Positions 47,901-56,165 of a stretch of DNA of 64,000 nt are shown one piece after another (position 1 is the stretch's first letter; each line of letters opens with the position of its first letter). The stretch spans positions 3,586,974-3,650,973 of the forward strand of contig CM055093.1 in NCBI GenBank assembly GCA_029204225.1. The letters are read 5' to 3'. The position numbers and the translations under genes are program-made. This stretch comes from Diphasiastrum complanatum (lineage: Eukaryota > Streptophyta > Lycopodiopsida > Lycopodiales > Lycopodiaceae). The notes under the pieces were generated by a model, which made no database searches, was not told where the DNA came from, and was given only the letters and a program-made list of their open reading frames with translations.

Positions 47901-49407
47901 ACTAAAGCTGATGTGGACATATGTTTGTGCATTTGATCTGAACGTACTCCAGGGTGCTGATACGTGAGCAGGAATGTCATAGCAATTGGTCCAAGCTATG
48001 CACGATGAAGTCAATGGTCTAAGATGCTGTGGTTGGTGGACTCTATAATGTTGAAGATTGCATGTATCTTTTGTTGTGTCTGGTGTTATCCTAGATATAA
48101 AATTGATATACTGTTAAAGCTTAGTGACTCCAGGCCAACATATATAGTACTATCACACATATAAATTCAATAATGCCGATTGTGGAAAAGGGAATATCAT
48201 AGCAATTGGTCCAAGCTAACACAATGAAATCGATGGTCTAAGACAACGAGCTTGGACTCCATAGTGTTGAAGATTGCATGTCTCTTTTGTTGTGTCTGGT
48301 ATTATCCTACACATAACATTGATATATTGTTTAAAACTTAGCAACTCCAGGCCAAAATGTAGTATTATCATGCATATAAATCTAGTAATGCTGATCTGGA
48401 AAAGGGTCTTTCATCAGATTCCAAGTCAAACGATAGAAGCTTAGTTGCTCAGAATCTTTGTATGCAACAACCTGAGTTGCAGCGGATCGCGATCCGCTGG
48501 AAAAATGATCCGGATCGTGCGATCCGGATCGCCAGCGATCCGGGACCAGAAACTGTACCGGATCGCAAAAAAATTTGAAAAAAAAAAACAAAACAATTTG
48601 CGTTCCGGGAAACCCTAATGGGAAATCCCGGATCACGATCCGGAACGCGTTCCAGATCGCGTTCCGGATCGCGGCCTGCATCTTTGGCAACAACTCACAA
48701 GAAATTTTTTGGCATGGTTTCTTTTGCGTATGCTGGTTATCTACAGAATTGTGGCAATTTTTGGCATATCTGCATTCTTTAACTTTGTGAGGCCAGGTTG
48801 CTTTGTGTAGATGGTGTAAAATCCTGATCCTGTACTATTTTGTTTCTTTGCTCTAGAGCAAGTTTATCTTTTTGCATTCTTTGCTGGCAATGGAGGTCCA
48901 TGATACTTGATTGGGAATTACTGTGCAGCGTACTTTTGTGCTTGACTTGTACAGTAGAGAACTCTGCTCCACTTTCTTAATAAAGTTCTATTCCCTTCGT
49001 TGAAATTTGACAGCTTGCAGGTTTTAAGATGACTGTGGTTGAAACAACACATGCACGCCATGCTCAAGAATTGGCTGCTACAGTTGATCTTAGTACTTGC
49101 CCAGATGGTGAGCTCATAAGTTTAAAAATCATTTTTGGTCGGTTCAAAGAAAGCAAAATCTACATCTTGACTGAATGCTTTAATTTTTATTGTACTCATA
49201 AAGCCACAGGTTTTGGAAACTTGGTAAACAGATTCTAATTTTATTTTATCTACTGTAATTTGCTGTGTCTTTTTAATTAGATGGCTCTTAATCTTATGAT
49301 CATCATGCAAACATAATCAATAACTAAATACGTGCTGATAAGAATGTGGGTGCTGCTTCTTATGTTCAGGTATCATATGTGTTGGAGGAGATGGTATCAT
49401 CAATGAG
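38540..49407 (+). CDS. LCBK1: Sphingoid long-chain-base kinase (LCBK1-like), 5' half with four exons
   Basis: Exons: 38540-38944, 46758-47123, 49014-49107, 49370-49407, joined in frame (phases 0, 0, 1, 0) with GT-AG introns. The product phosphorylates sphingoid bases to long-chain-base 1-phosphates using ATP. The N-terminal region contains [40 protein letters not shown], then the start of the diacylglycerol-kinase-like catalytic domain: [40 protein letters not shown] and the nucleotide-binding GGDGxxNE signature as [10 protein letters not shown]. This order matches plant LCBK1. The remaining catalytic exons (normally following directly with VLNGLL) were not found before 64000, so the gene continues beyond a very long intron 4 or is broken. 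No stop or frameshift occurs in the exons, and base use is GC-richer than the introns. Identity is sure at family level; the LCBK1 assignment is by recognition. Confidence 0.88.
38945..40580 (+). other. LCBK1 intron 1, left part
   Basis: Intronic DNA between exon 1 and the duplicated segment at 40581. No separate gene or transposon was recognised. Confidence 0.6.
40581..40979 (+). repeat. Tandem duplication in LCBK1 intron 1
   Basis: Two adjacent diverged copies (40581-40782, 40783-40979) share GTGGAGAGTGA, GCAACCCT.ATTTATT, GAGTTAC, ATGTGCAGAACATTGTGTCA and GGCTTTCTTTTCT in the same order. Chromovirus C is inserted at the end of the second copy. Confidence 0.8.
40975..40979 (+). other. Target-site duplication AAGTG, left copy
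   Basis: Identical to 45940-45944 immediately after the 3' LTR. A five-base duplication is standard for Ty3/gypsy integrases. Confidence 0.9.
40980..41335 (+). repeat. 5' LTR of chromovirus C
   Basis: Starts TATTACGAGCACG, where the partner LTR has TGTTACGAGCACG, so the terminal TG has mutated to TA. Ends CTATTACA. Confidence 0.93.
41337..41350 (+). other. Degenerate primer-binding site (tRNA-iMet) of chromovirus C
   Basis: TCGTATTAAAGCCA differs from the TGGTATCAGAGCCA primer site at three positions and lies one base inside the LTR. Confidence 0.75.
41797..42090 (+). repeat. Degenerate ~92-bp tandem repeat in the chromovirus C leader
   Basis: GATCAGCGAG recurs at 41797, 41890 and 41982, spaced 93 and 92 bp, each followed at similar distances by TTTTTGG and AACT/ACTT elements. 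It lies in the untranslated leader between the primer site and gag. Confidence 0.7.
42181..43220 (+). pseudogene. Chromovirus C gag
   Basis: Acidic N-terminal part 42181-42408, a stop at 42406, then 42409-42954 with the Retrotrans_gag core ([54 protein letters not shown]). 42955-43210 continues in another frame ([29 protein letters not shown]) into a Lys-rich tail. The expected CCHC knuckle is absent because a deletion joins this tail to RT at about 43215. Confidence 0.85.
43221..45570 (+). pseudogene. Chromovirus C pol: RT end, RNase H, integrase, chromodomain
   Basis: Starts within RT at [20 protein letters not shown] (the catalytic LDD box), continuing through [10 protein letters not shown] and [19 protein letters not shown]. 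RNase H 43600-43980 has [12 protein letters not shown] and [10 protein letters not shown]. Integrase: H2C2 finger near 44350-44480 ([13 protein letters not shown]), [10 protein letters not shown], a deletion at about 44625 removing part of the core, [22 protein letters not shown], then the [19 protein letters not shown] module. After a stop at 45386, 45400-45567 encodes a chromodomain ([19 protein letters not shown]). Frameshifts and stops make it non-functional. The chromodomain would direct integration to modified histones. Confidence 0.88.
45569..45581 (+). other. Polypurine tract of chromovirus C
   Basis: AAGGGGGAGGGAA directly in front of the 3' LTR, the plus-strand primer position. Confidence 0.9.
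45582..45939 (+). repeat. 3' LTR of chromovirus C
   Basis: Starts TGTTACGAG directly after the polypurine tract and ends ATATTACA before the target duplication AAGTG. Direct repeat of 40980-41335. Confidence 0.94.
45940..45944 (+). other. Target-site duplication AAGTG, right copy
   Basis: Matches 40975-40979 exactly and fixes the element's right boundary at 45939. Confidence 0.9.
45945..46757 (+). other. LCBK1 intron 1, right part
   Basis: Intronic DNA between chromovirus C and exon 2, ending in the acceptor TTTGCAG at 46757. It includes a GATTCGAA-like stretch at 46279-46371. Confidence 0.6.
46279..46371 (+). repeat. GATTCAAA-type dispersed repeat, copy 3
   Basis: GGCTCGATTCAAACTTG, CAATTTTGATTGAA and GTTTGAATCGAGTG resemble copies at 24746 and 35108. 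Divergence is high. Confidence 0.3.
46758..47123 (+). CDS. LCBK1: LCBK1 exon 2
   Basis: Acceptor TTTGCAG at 46751-46757; donor AAA|GTACGT at 47124. Encodes [20 protein letters not shown] through the PH-like region, a Lys/Ser-rich linker and the first catalytic block [15 protein letters not shown] with the Asn-Pro-x-Ser-Gly phosphate-binding motif. Confidence 0.88.
47124..47971 (+). other. LCBK1 intron 2, left part
   Basis: AT-rich intronic DNA between exon 2 and the tandem duplication. No inserted element recognised. Confidence 0.6.
47972..48406 (+). repeat. Tandem duplication (~220 bp unit) in LCBK1 intron 2
   Basis: 47972-48191 and 48192-48406 both run from GGAAT.TCATAGCAATTGG through GAAGATTGCATGT.TCTTTT and CCAGGCCAA to GGAAAAGGG, with scattered substitutions and small indels. 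Confidence 0.9.
48474..48696. repeat. GATC-rich, TIR-like repeat, copy 1 (LCBK1 intron 2)
   Basis: A GC-rich block crowded with GGATCGCGATCC, GATCCGGATCG and CGTTCCGGATCG, in an AT-rich intron. It includes a perfect 20-nt palindrome at 48480-48499. The ends, GAGTTGCAG at 48474 and GCAACAACTC ending at 48696, are imperfectly inverted. A longer relative lies at 52478-53091. The structure suggests a small non-autonomous DNA transposon (MITE-like), but no target duplication is clear. Confidence 0.6.
49014..49107 (+). CDS. LCBK1: LCBK1 exon 3
   Basis: Acceptor TTTGACAG before CTTGCAGG; a second AG inside the exon (49019-49020) would lose LAG, so the first is preferred. Donor G|GTGAGC at 49108, phase 1. 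Encodes [20 protein letters not shown] and [11 protein letters not shown]. Confidence 0.87.
49370..49407 (+). CDS. LCBK1: LCBK1 exon 4
   Basis: A 38-bp micro-exon between TATGTTCAG and GTACAA. It completes Gly and encodes [12 protein letters not shown], the nucleotide-binding signature of the kinase domain. Confidence 0.87.
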
Positions 49408-50009
49408 GTACAAAAGTACATGTTAAATTTTTGATGTTGCTATGTTAGGGGTTTTTGCTGATTAGGAATATCCATGACCTTAAGCATGCATGCTCTTTTG
49501 ATGAAAACTAGAACCTCGATGGCCTTTGAAGTAAGGGTATCTAACCATCGCACAGAGCAGACTTAGCTCTGGTTCTATGTGCTGACTTTGTTGATCAGCT
49601 TAGCTTGATGATGATTTGATGAAGAGTAGTAACAAGAGATAATTAAGCATATTTTACTTCATTGCATTTTCAATTGCTCTCCTGAACGATGATGGAAAGC
49701 CTCATGTTAGGAGCTGAAACTGTTATTATAGACACTTTTTCATACATAAAAATAAGAATGAGGACCTGTTTATGATTTTTTGAGTCTCAGCCTCAGATTG
49801 GGGTTTCGTGCCGATTTCTACGGTTCCTGCTAGGAAGCTCCCTTGGGCATTATAGGATATGTACTCTTCGGGGTCAATATGTGATTAATGAGGCTCAACT
49901 ACCTTCCGAATGAATGGTATTTACTTATTAAAACCCAGGGATACCCTACTTCAGATGGAGATGGTTTTTGTTACATCAATCCAAGTTGAGGCTGAGGGCT
50001 AGCAAGGCC
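49408..50009 (+). other. Start of LCBK1 intron 4
   Basis: Intronic sequence after exon 4. No conserved feature before the Copia-E LTR at 50010. Confidence 0.5.
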
Positions 50010-50458
50010 TGTAGGAAATCAAAGTGCCAAGATCCTTCTAACATTCAATCTCCATATACAAGAAGAAGAAGAAGAAGAAGAGGAGGGAGAGGGTTAGGTG
50101 CCCTCAAGGAGAGAGAAAGTAGTAGCAATGCTTGAAAGGGAATGAATTACAAATGAACAATGAGTACATATAAATAGGCCTTCCAAGGGCCTAGACTCTT
50201 CCAAACTCTAAGTTCTAGAACCTTCCAAAATCCACTACTAATTATAGGGCACTCCCAAAAGTCAAGATAGGGTCCCTTAACATAATTAGACTTTACTTGG
50301 ACCCACGAGTTACCACTAAACCAAAATTGGGTCCAACTTAACTAAAACTATTTTAACATGGTCTAAATAATAAACCTACCCCATGGTTACACAAGTCTCA
50401 ACCTTTTGGGTCAAAGTAACCTATGGGAAACTAACATTATCATTTATTATTTCTAACA
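50010..50458 (-). repeat. 3' LTR of Copia-E
   Basis: On the minus strand it starts TGTTAGAAATAATAAATG and ends TTGATTTCCTACA. It is the reverse complement of 53591-54014 with modest divergence and contains a GAA tract near 50060. Confidence 0.93.
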
Positions 50459-50470
50459 CCCTCCTTAAGT
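50459..50470 (-). other. Polypurine tract of Copia-E
   Basis: The minus strand reads CTTAAGGAGGG directly before the LTR start, as in Copia-F at 55931-55941. Confidence 0.85.
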
Positions 50471-50644
50471 GATAATGTAAAAACATAACATGACATGAAG
50501 TATGAAAAATTGCAACAAAAATGCAAATTGTTGCATGCTGCCCAAAACTCCTATGTAACCAAAAAAGAAAAGATGTAACTTGCTGTCCAAGATTAATGCT
50601 GCCAAAAAACTTCTGCTTGTAGTAGTAAAAGAGTTTTTCAAGTC

Positions 50645-52095
50645 TCATCCCCACTCTTGATCATCAAAGGCACTTGAAGAATGAGTTTGAGACAATGAAA
50701 AAGGTGAACCAACATCCTTGCTGCCCTGCAAAGTTGACCTCCCAACAGCCACATGATTTTCACCTCTTGGCTGTCCAAAGTGTTTCAAAATTGGACCTTG
50801 CTGTCCAAAAATCTTCCGCAGGCTGTTCCCGAAGCATAAAAGGATGCGTAAGATGTAAAATAAGCTGAAAATGAACAATAGAACAAGACTGAATCTGCTG
50901 TCCACCAGTTTGAACATAAAAAACCAGCACCCAATCAAAAGAAGAAAGCTGATTTTGCTGACCATTATCTTTGATAGAAAAATCAGCAGCTTGTCACTTT
51001 GATTCGACGTACCAATAGACTTCAAAGAATGTTCAATTTTTCCAGTTTTTTTCCATAGTATTATCCTGAAAAGTTTGCTCATGAACCTTTTCACTAATGC
51101 TCCCATAAAATGCATCAACTTGCGGTGATTGATCATATGATTTCTCAGCCATATCAACATTTTCCAGCAAGCTTGAATATTCAAACAATTTATCCCTTTG
51201 TTTTTCTGCCATCAAAGTGGATGCTAGAAAACAAGATGAAGCTTCCTTCTTATATCTGTCCAACACAAACAAATTATTTCTTGCAGTGCCCGTAGCAATA
51301 AGCATCAAAGATTTAGAAGGATCTTTTTACAAAACATCTTCCTTCCTTAAATTCAACAAGCAACCCTTGCTTGATGATTAGAAAAATAGAAAGTACATTT
51401 TTCTTGATGCTAGGAACATAAAGTACATTCTTGACATACTTTTGATCTCCATTAGGCAAAACAAGAGCAATATCACCAATACCTTTGATCAAATGTGATG
51501 TGTCTCCTGCACATTGAACTTGGCTTCCATCATTATTTGCCTTCAAGCTTGTGAAAACTTCATGTTGATAGGACACATGATTAGTGGCTCCACTATCCAT
51601 GAACCACTCGAAACTTGGTTTCTTAGAAACAATAAAAGCATAATCTTTATCAATAAGATTTGCTTGCTACGCCACTTGTGGCTCCAAAGATGCTAAGGTG
51701 GCCGTATTAGGTTCTTCATGATCTTCAATAGATGCCTCACGCTTTGCTTTGTCTATTCTTTTCCTACAATATTTGATGGTATGTCCCTCTTTGTGACAAT
51801 AGAAACATATCATCTTCCTTTTGAACTTTGAAAAGTTATCTTCACCTTCTTTAGAGGATGTAGAAGAAGAAATACCTTTTGACTTTCCCTTTGAGGAAAA
51901 AGCTTGATCTTGTGGCTCTTCAACTGCAAAATTGATTCGAGTTTGCTCTTCTTGTAGAAGTAGTCCAACAAGATCATCGAAAGATATTTTTGATCCTCTT
52001 AGAGAAATGCTCAAGGATGATATGAAAGGAAGATAAGTCATAGGAAGAGAATTGAGCGTAATGGAGACAAATTGAGATTCATCAATTATTATTTA
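50645..52095 (-). pseudogene. Copia-E gag C-terminus, protease and 3' region
   Basis: 52095-51667 encodes the gag end (ESQFVSITLNSLP, LVGLLLQEEQTRI) and a perfect knuckle CFYCHKEGHTIKYC. 51600-51313 encodes a copia retropepsin (MDSGATNHVS, VKNVLYVPSIKKNVLSIFLI). Next comes a pre-integrase scrap (MLIATGTARNNLFVLDRYKK), then a stretch shared with Copia-F (ILLCFGNSLRKIFGQQGPIL) that is not pol. The deletion between pre-integrase and the 3' region removes all of integrase, RT and RNase H. Confidence 0.8.
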
Positions 52096-52477
52096 TACAA
52101 TTTGTGATTCCTAATTCAAATCTTTATGAAGAATTTTAGGTTCTTATGTGTATTTACCATGATGATGTGGGGCATTTTATTTATGTTCTCGTTTTACTCA
52201 TGGATGTTCTTGTTCGAGTTCCGTTCCTGTTCCCTAGTATCTATGCTTTAGATATCCGTGTTGTCGAGGATGATTTGTAGCAAGTTTTTGGTTCTACACA
52301 AAATTTTGTCACCCAAGTTTGTGATATCTACTCTCTAGGTGGAGATTGTATTTAGAATATTTACTTTTTAATGGAGGATGCATCCTAAGAGACTTAACTA
52401 CCAATCATTGATGTACTCTTGGCACACATCTTTTACTTTATAGTGTAGTTGGGACTTAAAGTATACCCGGTGACCAA
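52096..52477. other. Unassigned intron DNA
   Basis: Between Copia-E and the second GATC-rich repeat. Nothing recognised. Confidence 0.4.
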
Positions 52478-53091
52478 AGTTGCAGTGGATCGCGATCCCT
52501 TGCAAGGACGTTTCGGAACGTGTGTTTGGAAACGTCGGCTATTCGCGATCCGAATCGCAATTTTTTTTTTTTTTCATTGTTGGTGGTAAAAAGACTAATA
52601 GCCAATTTTTTTTTTTGGATAGTTTAATACTAACTAACCCTAATTGGATGGTGGACATGATGGAATGATTACAATCCAAGGTTGGAGTTGAAACAACAAT
52701 AGACTCTGTTACAGATGGCATATGAAAGAAGATTAGAGACTCCCGACACAGAGAACTCACACGCACATGACCGTTTGAAGGGATGCTCATGCTTTTGAGA
52801 TGGGTGCTTATGCTTTATAATTGTTGTCGGTTTGCTGTCATTCAATATGGATCTGTGTGATTTCATCTCACATGATACAAAAATAGAGATGTTCGATAAA
52901 GAATCATTTAATGGCCCAAATTGGACCGCACTCCTCTTGGAAGTCCGAGCAAACTAGATAAGTGAATTGCTCTTGAAAACACCCTTAATCTGATATCCAC
53001 CCCCCCCCCCAAAAAAAAAACAAAAACATTTGCGTTTCGGAAAACCCCAATTTTATTTCTTGGATCACGTTCCAGAATGAAATGTGCAACT
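52478..53091. repeat. GATC-rich, TIR-like repeat, copy 2 (LCBK1 intron 4)
   Basis: Begins AGTTGCAGTGGATCGCGATCC like copy 1 and ends with GGATCACGTTCCAGAATG..TGCAACT, so AGTTGCA is repeated in inverted form at the two ends. The poly(A)-CAAAA and TTTGCGTTTCGGAAAACCCC segment at about 53000-53050 matches the middle of copy 1. About 430 bp in the centre have no counterpart in copy 1, so copy 1 is a deletion form or copy 2 contains an insert. Confidence 0.55.
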
Positions 53092-53590
53092 ATGAGATGG
53101 TATGCTCATAATTTATGCTTTTTGTTATCTTTTGGCCTCTCCCTTACAAACAATAGAATTTATTCTGGCTATGCTCAATTTTTTTGAAAAAATGGTTAGG
53201 TTGGTGAACGTTTGGATGAAAACTACATTGGAGGTCAACAATATCTATGTAGAAACTGTAGGTTTTGCATTTGTAATGAAGTTATATGTTGAATATCTAT
53301 CTAGAAAGATGCATGATCGACCGTGAAGTAGATGCGTAAATTTGATTGGAAAAAACTATTGATGATATAAAGTGGGAACATGATCCTTGGTTAAAATTGT
53401 TGGCTTTTGGCGTTAGTGCTAAGAGAGATTTTGGAGAGGTAACAAGTTTCATCACTCACTTTATTGGGGATGTCAGTGTAAGGGAAATGTTAGGGACCCA
53501 ACTCCCTTGGGAACCAAACCCAGACTTGAGACTGGACGATGACTGGACCTATAGACTTGACCGGTGACTCGTGAACCTGCATGGTTGCCA
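53092..53590. other. Unassigned intron DNA
   Basis: Short open frames only; no recognisable domain. Confidence 0.4.
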
Positions 53591-54014
53591 TGTTAGAAAT
53601 AATAAATGATAATGTTAGTTTCCCATAGGTTACTTTGACCCAAAAGGTCAAGACTTGTGTAACCATGGGTTAGGTTTATTATTTAGACCATGTTAAGTTA
53701 GTTTTAGCTAAGCTGGACCCAATTTTGGTCTAGTAATAACTCGTGGGTCCAAGTAAAGTCTAATTATGTTAAGGGGCCCTATCTTGACTTTTGGGGCTGC
53801 CCTATAATTAGTAGGTTCTAGAACTTAGGGTTTGGAAGAGTCTAGGCCCTTGGAAGGCCTATTTATATGTACTCATTATTCATTTGTAATTCATTCCCTT
53901 TCAAGCATTGCTAGTACTTTCTCTCTCCTTGAGGGCGCCTAGCCCTCTCCCTCCTCTTCTTCTTGTATATGGAGATTGAATGTTAGAAGGATCTTGGCAC
54001 TTTGATTTCCTACA
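53591..54014 (+). repeat. 5' LTR of Copia-F
   Basis: TGTTAGAAATAATAAATG to TTTGATTTCCTACA, directly followed by the primer site. Homologous to 50010-50458 (inverted) and to 55942-56113. Confidence 0.93.
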
Positions 54015-54028
54015 TGTTATCAGAGCCA
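54015..54028 (+). other. Primer-binding site (tRNA-iMet) of Copia-F
   Basis: TGTTATCAGAGCCA, one mismatch from the iMet primer site, immediately inside the LTR. Confidence 0.88.
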
Positions 54029-54046
54029 TGGATCTTCTATGCTTGA

Positions 54047-54370
54047 TTTAGGGCGCCCTACCAAAAGAGATCGTCTTCACTTAGGGATCACAAAAATTCA
54101 GACCTTTGCTGATTTTTTGGAGTGAAGATCCGTTTTTGACTCTTTTCCGTTTTGCAGGAGGGCGCCACACATCAAAGAAGATAACATGATTTTGGGCGCC
54201 CAAAAATCAGGTTGTTGTTTGCTGATTTTTCAGGTTGCTGGAAGGCGCCATTAATTATCTTCTTCGGGGCTTCTTTTAGGTCACCCACATCCGTGTAGGT
54301 TTATCCTACTTCTGTTGGTCTGCTGCTGCCCTATTTTTCAGATTTGCTCCTTTGCAGGAGGGCGCCCATC
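54047..54370 (+). repeat. GGCGCC palindromes in the Copia-F leader
   Basis: The leader carries GGCGCC in the contexts AGGGCGCCCTA, GAGGGCGCCACA, GGGCGCCCAAA, AAGGCGCCATT and AGGGCGCCCAT between about 54047 and 54370, each near TGCTGATTTTTCAG or TTTGCAGGA. One more lies in the LTR near 53935. Confidence 0.75.
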
Positions 54371-54851
54371 TACAAGCAATTTCTATTCTTCTGATTTGGC
54401 TGAAAAATCAGCACCCTTGCTAATTTTACAAAGTGAAGATCCGCTTCTTTTTGCTTGTTTCCAGGTGTGGAAGAAGGTGCTAATTTTTTTGTGATGATCC
54501 GATCACATTCCGAGGCTGAAAATTGGACAACATATTACCATTTGTAGGGTGTTGCAACAGCCCTATACGTGTGTGTATTGTTCACACTTTTTGGCAAGAA
54601 AGAAGGGTTCCGGGAAAAGCTTTGTTGGAGGCTAACCTAATTCTTTGCTTGCTGGTTTTTGAGTTTGTAATGCAATTTCAAGCTGAAATTTTCAGGACAC
54701 AAGGCTTGTAGGAGGGCGAGTTCCTGCATCCATCTAATGTGTGGTTTCGACAGATTCCGGTGCTGATTTTTCAGATTTGATACTTGCTCGTTTTTGTGTC
54801 TTTTAGGGCACATTTAGGGTTTGAAAAAGTTTATCTTCTTGGCTGGTTCTT

Positions 54852-55062
54852 ATGGCAAGAGATTTGGGAGCAATTCGTACTTGTTCGGGCGAAGATATGT
54901 TGGATGACACCAACTATTCTTCATGGAGTTGCAAGCTGAGGTTTGGCATCAACGTGATGATCAAGATTTTATCGGTAACAAGATCTATCTTATATCATTT
55001 GAGATTTTGCAAGACCTCTAAAAGTGCTTGGGAAACACTTTGAAAGATATACCGAATAAAGG
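54852..55062 (+). pseudogene. Copia-F gag fragment
   Basis: Starts MARDLGAIRTCSGEDMLDDT and contains the copia gag block LDDTNYSSWSCKLRFGI and SKSAWETL. Gag then breaks off and is followed by the non-pol 3' region shared with Copia-E (LLCIGNGLRKVFGQQSPHLE near 55500). Confidence 0.75.
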
Positions 55063-55941
55063 ATTCATCATCATGCTTTCTCCTCTCTACTTCATCCTCT
55101 TTGAAGGTAGAAGAGCAAAGGCATGCAAAGTTTGATCATTGTCTTTCTACAAGTACAAGTTTGCATCGGAATGTTGGTATGGTAGAGCATTCTTCTTCTC
55201 TTGAGCCATTTGTTGCAAACGATGGATGCATTAGTGAAGAACTTTATGAGCAAGCTTCTCAAGTTAATGTTTTGGAAAAGGCTGAAATCAAGCATTCTTT
55301 GAAGCCATTTTGTACTAATGTAGGAGGGGAAAAAATTATGTCAATTAGTACATTGGCTCAAAGTGGCGTGTTGCTGGATTTTTTGGGTGTTCAAAGTGGC
55401 AAGCTGCTGGTTTTTTTTTTGAAGATGGTGTACAGCCGATTCAGCCATGGTTTATTGATCATTTTCAGCCTATGTTACATCGTGAGCATCTTATTATGCA
55501 TTGGGAACGGCCTGCGGAAGGTTTTTGGACAACAAAGTCCACATTTGGAACACTTTGGATAGCAAAGTGTTGGTGATATTGTGGCTGTTGGATAGCCTGC
55601 TACAGCCTCTTGTTGGCTGGCCGAGTCTTTGCAGGATAGCAAAGCATCTTTTTACCTTGGAGGAAACACACATGCCTCACCAAAATCAGTACCTTATGCT
55701 GATTTACCTGTTTTGATGCTTACTTCTTGTGATGACGGTGTTGCCCTACCTAGTGTTGGTGAGCAGATCATTGATAGTAAGATTCAGGAGGATGTGATGG
55801 TAAAAGAGTATCATACTCTTCTTTATGTTTCTTGTGGTAAGAAGATTTATGGAATCATGTGGGAACCATTGATGAATTGCAAAATTTTTCCATTATACTT
55901 CATGTCATGTTATGTTTTTTTAAATTATCATTTAAGGAGGG

Positions 55942-56113
55942 TGTTAGAAATAATAAATGATAATGTTAGTTTCCCATAGGTTACTTTGACTCAAAAGGTC
56001 AAGACTTGTGTAACCATGGGTTAGGTTTATTATATAGACCATGTTAAGTTAGTTTTAGCTAAGTTGGACCCAATTTTGGTCTACTAATAACTCGTGGGTC
56101 CAAGTAAAGTCTA
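55942..56113 (+). repeat. 3' LTR of Copia-F (truncated)
   Basis: Identical in kind to the first ~170 bp of 53591-54014, then breaks after AAAGTCTA at 56113. It is preceded by the polypurine tract TTTAAGGAGGG (55931-55941). Confidence 0.92.
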
Positions 56114-56149
56114 GCACCTGGAGGTTTGCAGTAAGTAGGGATTGTAACA
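56114..56149 (+). repeat. Residual 5' LTR end of chromovirus G
   Basis: Short AT-rich segment ending ATTGTAACA two bases before a perfect primer site. It directly follows the broken Copia-F LTR. Confidence 0.6.
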
Positions 56150-56151
56150 TA

Positions 56152-56165
56152 TGGTATCAGAGCCA
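56152..56165 (+). other. Primer-binding site (tRNA-iMet) of chromovirus G
   Basis: TGGTATCAGAGCCA, an exact match to the iMet primer site. Confidence 0.93.

Larger units (their letters stand above)
50010..52095 (-). mobile_element. Copia-E: 3' LTR and partial internal region
   Basis: On the minus strand: gag end with zinc knuckle (52095-51667), protease (51600-51313), a non-pol 3' region, polypurine tract and 3' LTR 50010-50458. The integrase, RT and RNase H are absent. The LTR and 3' region are clearly the same family as Copia-F (53591-56113). The right boundary near 52095 is where the gag frame dissolves. Confidence 0.82.
53591..56113 (+). mobile_element. Copia-F: pol-less deletion derivative with two LTRs
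   Basis: 5' LTR 53591-54014, primer site, leader with GGCGCC motifs, the first part of gag, a shared 3' region, polypurine tract and a truncated 3' LTR from 55942. Protease, integrase, RT and RNase H are missing, so any movement would have depended on enzymes from a relative. The 3' LTR breaks at 56113, where chromovirus G sequence begins. Confidence 0.85.

Noticed and set aside
48480-48499. Palindrome as an operator or methylation-linked regulatory site
   Set aside because: It is embedded in a repeat block that recurs at 52478, so repeat origin explains it better. GATC methylation logic is bacterial.
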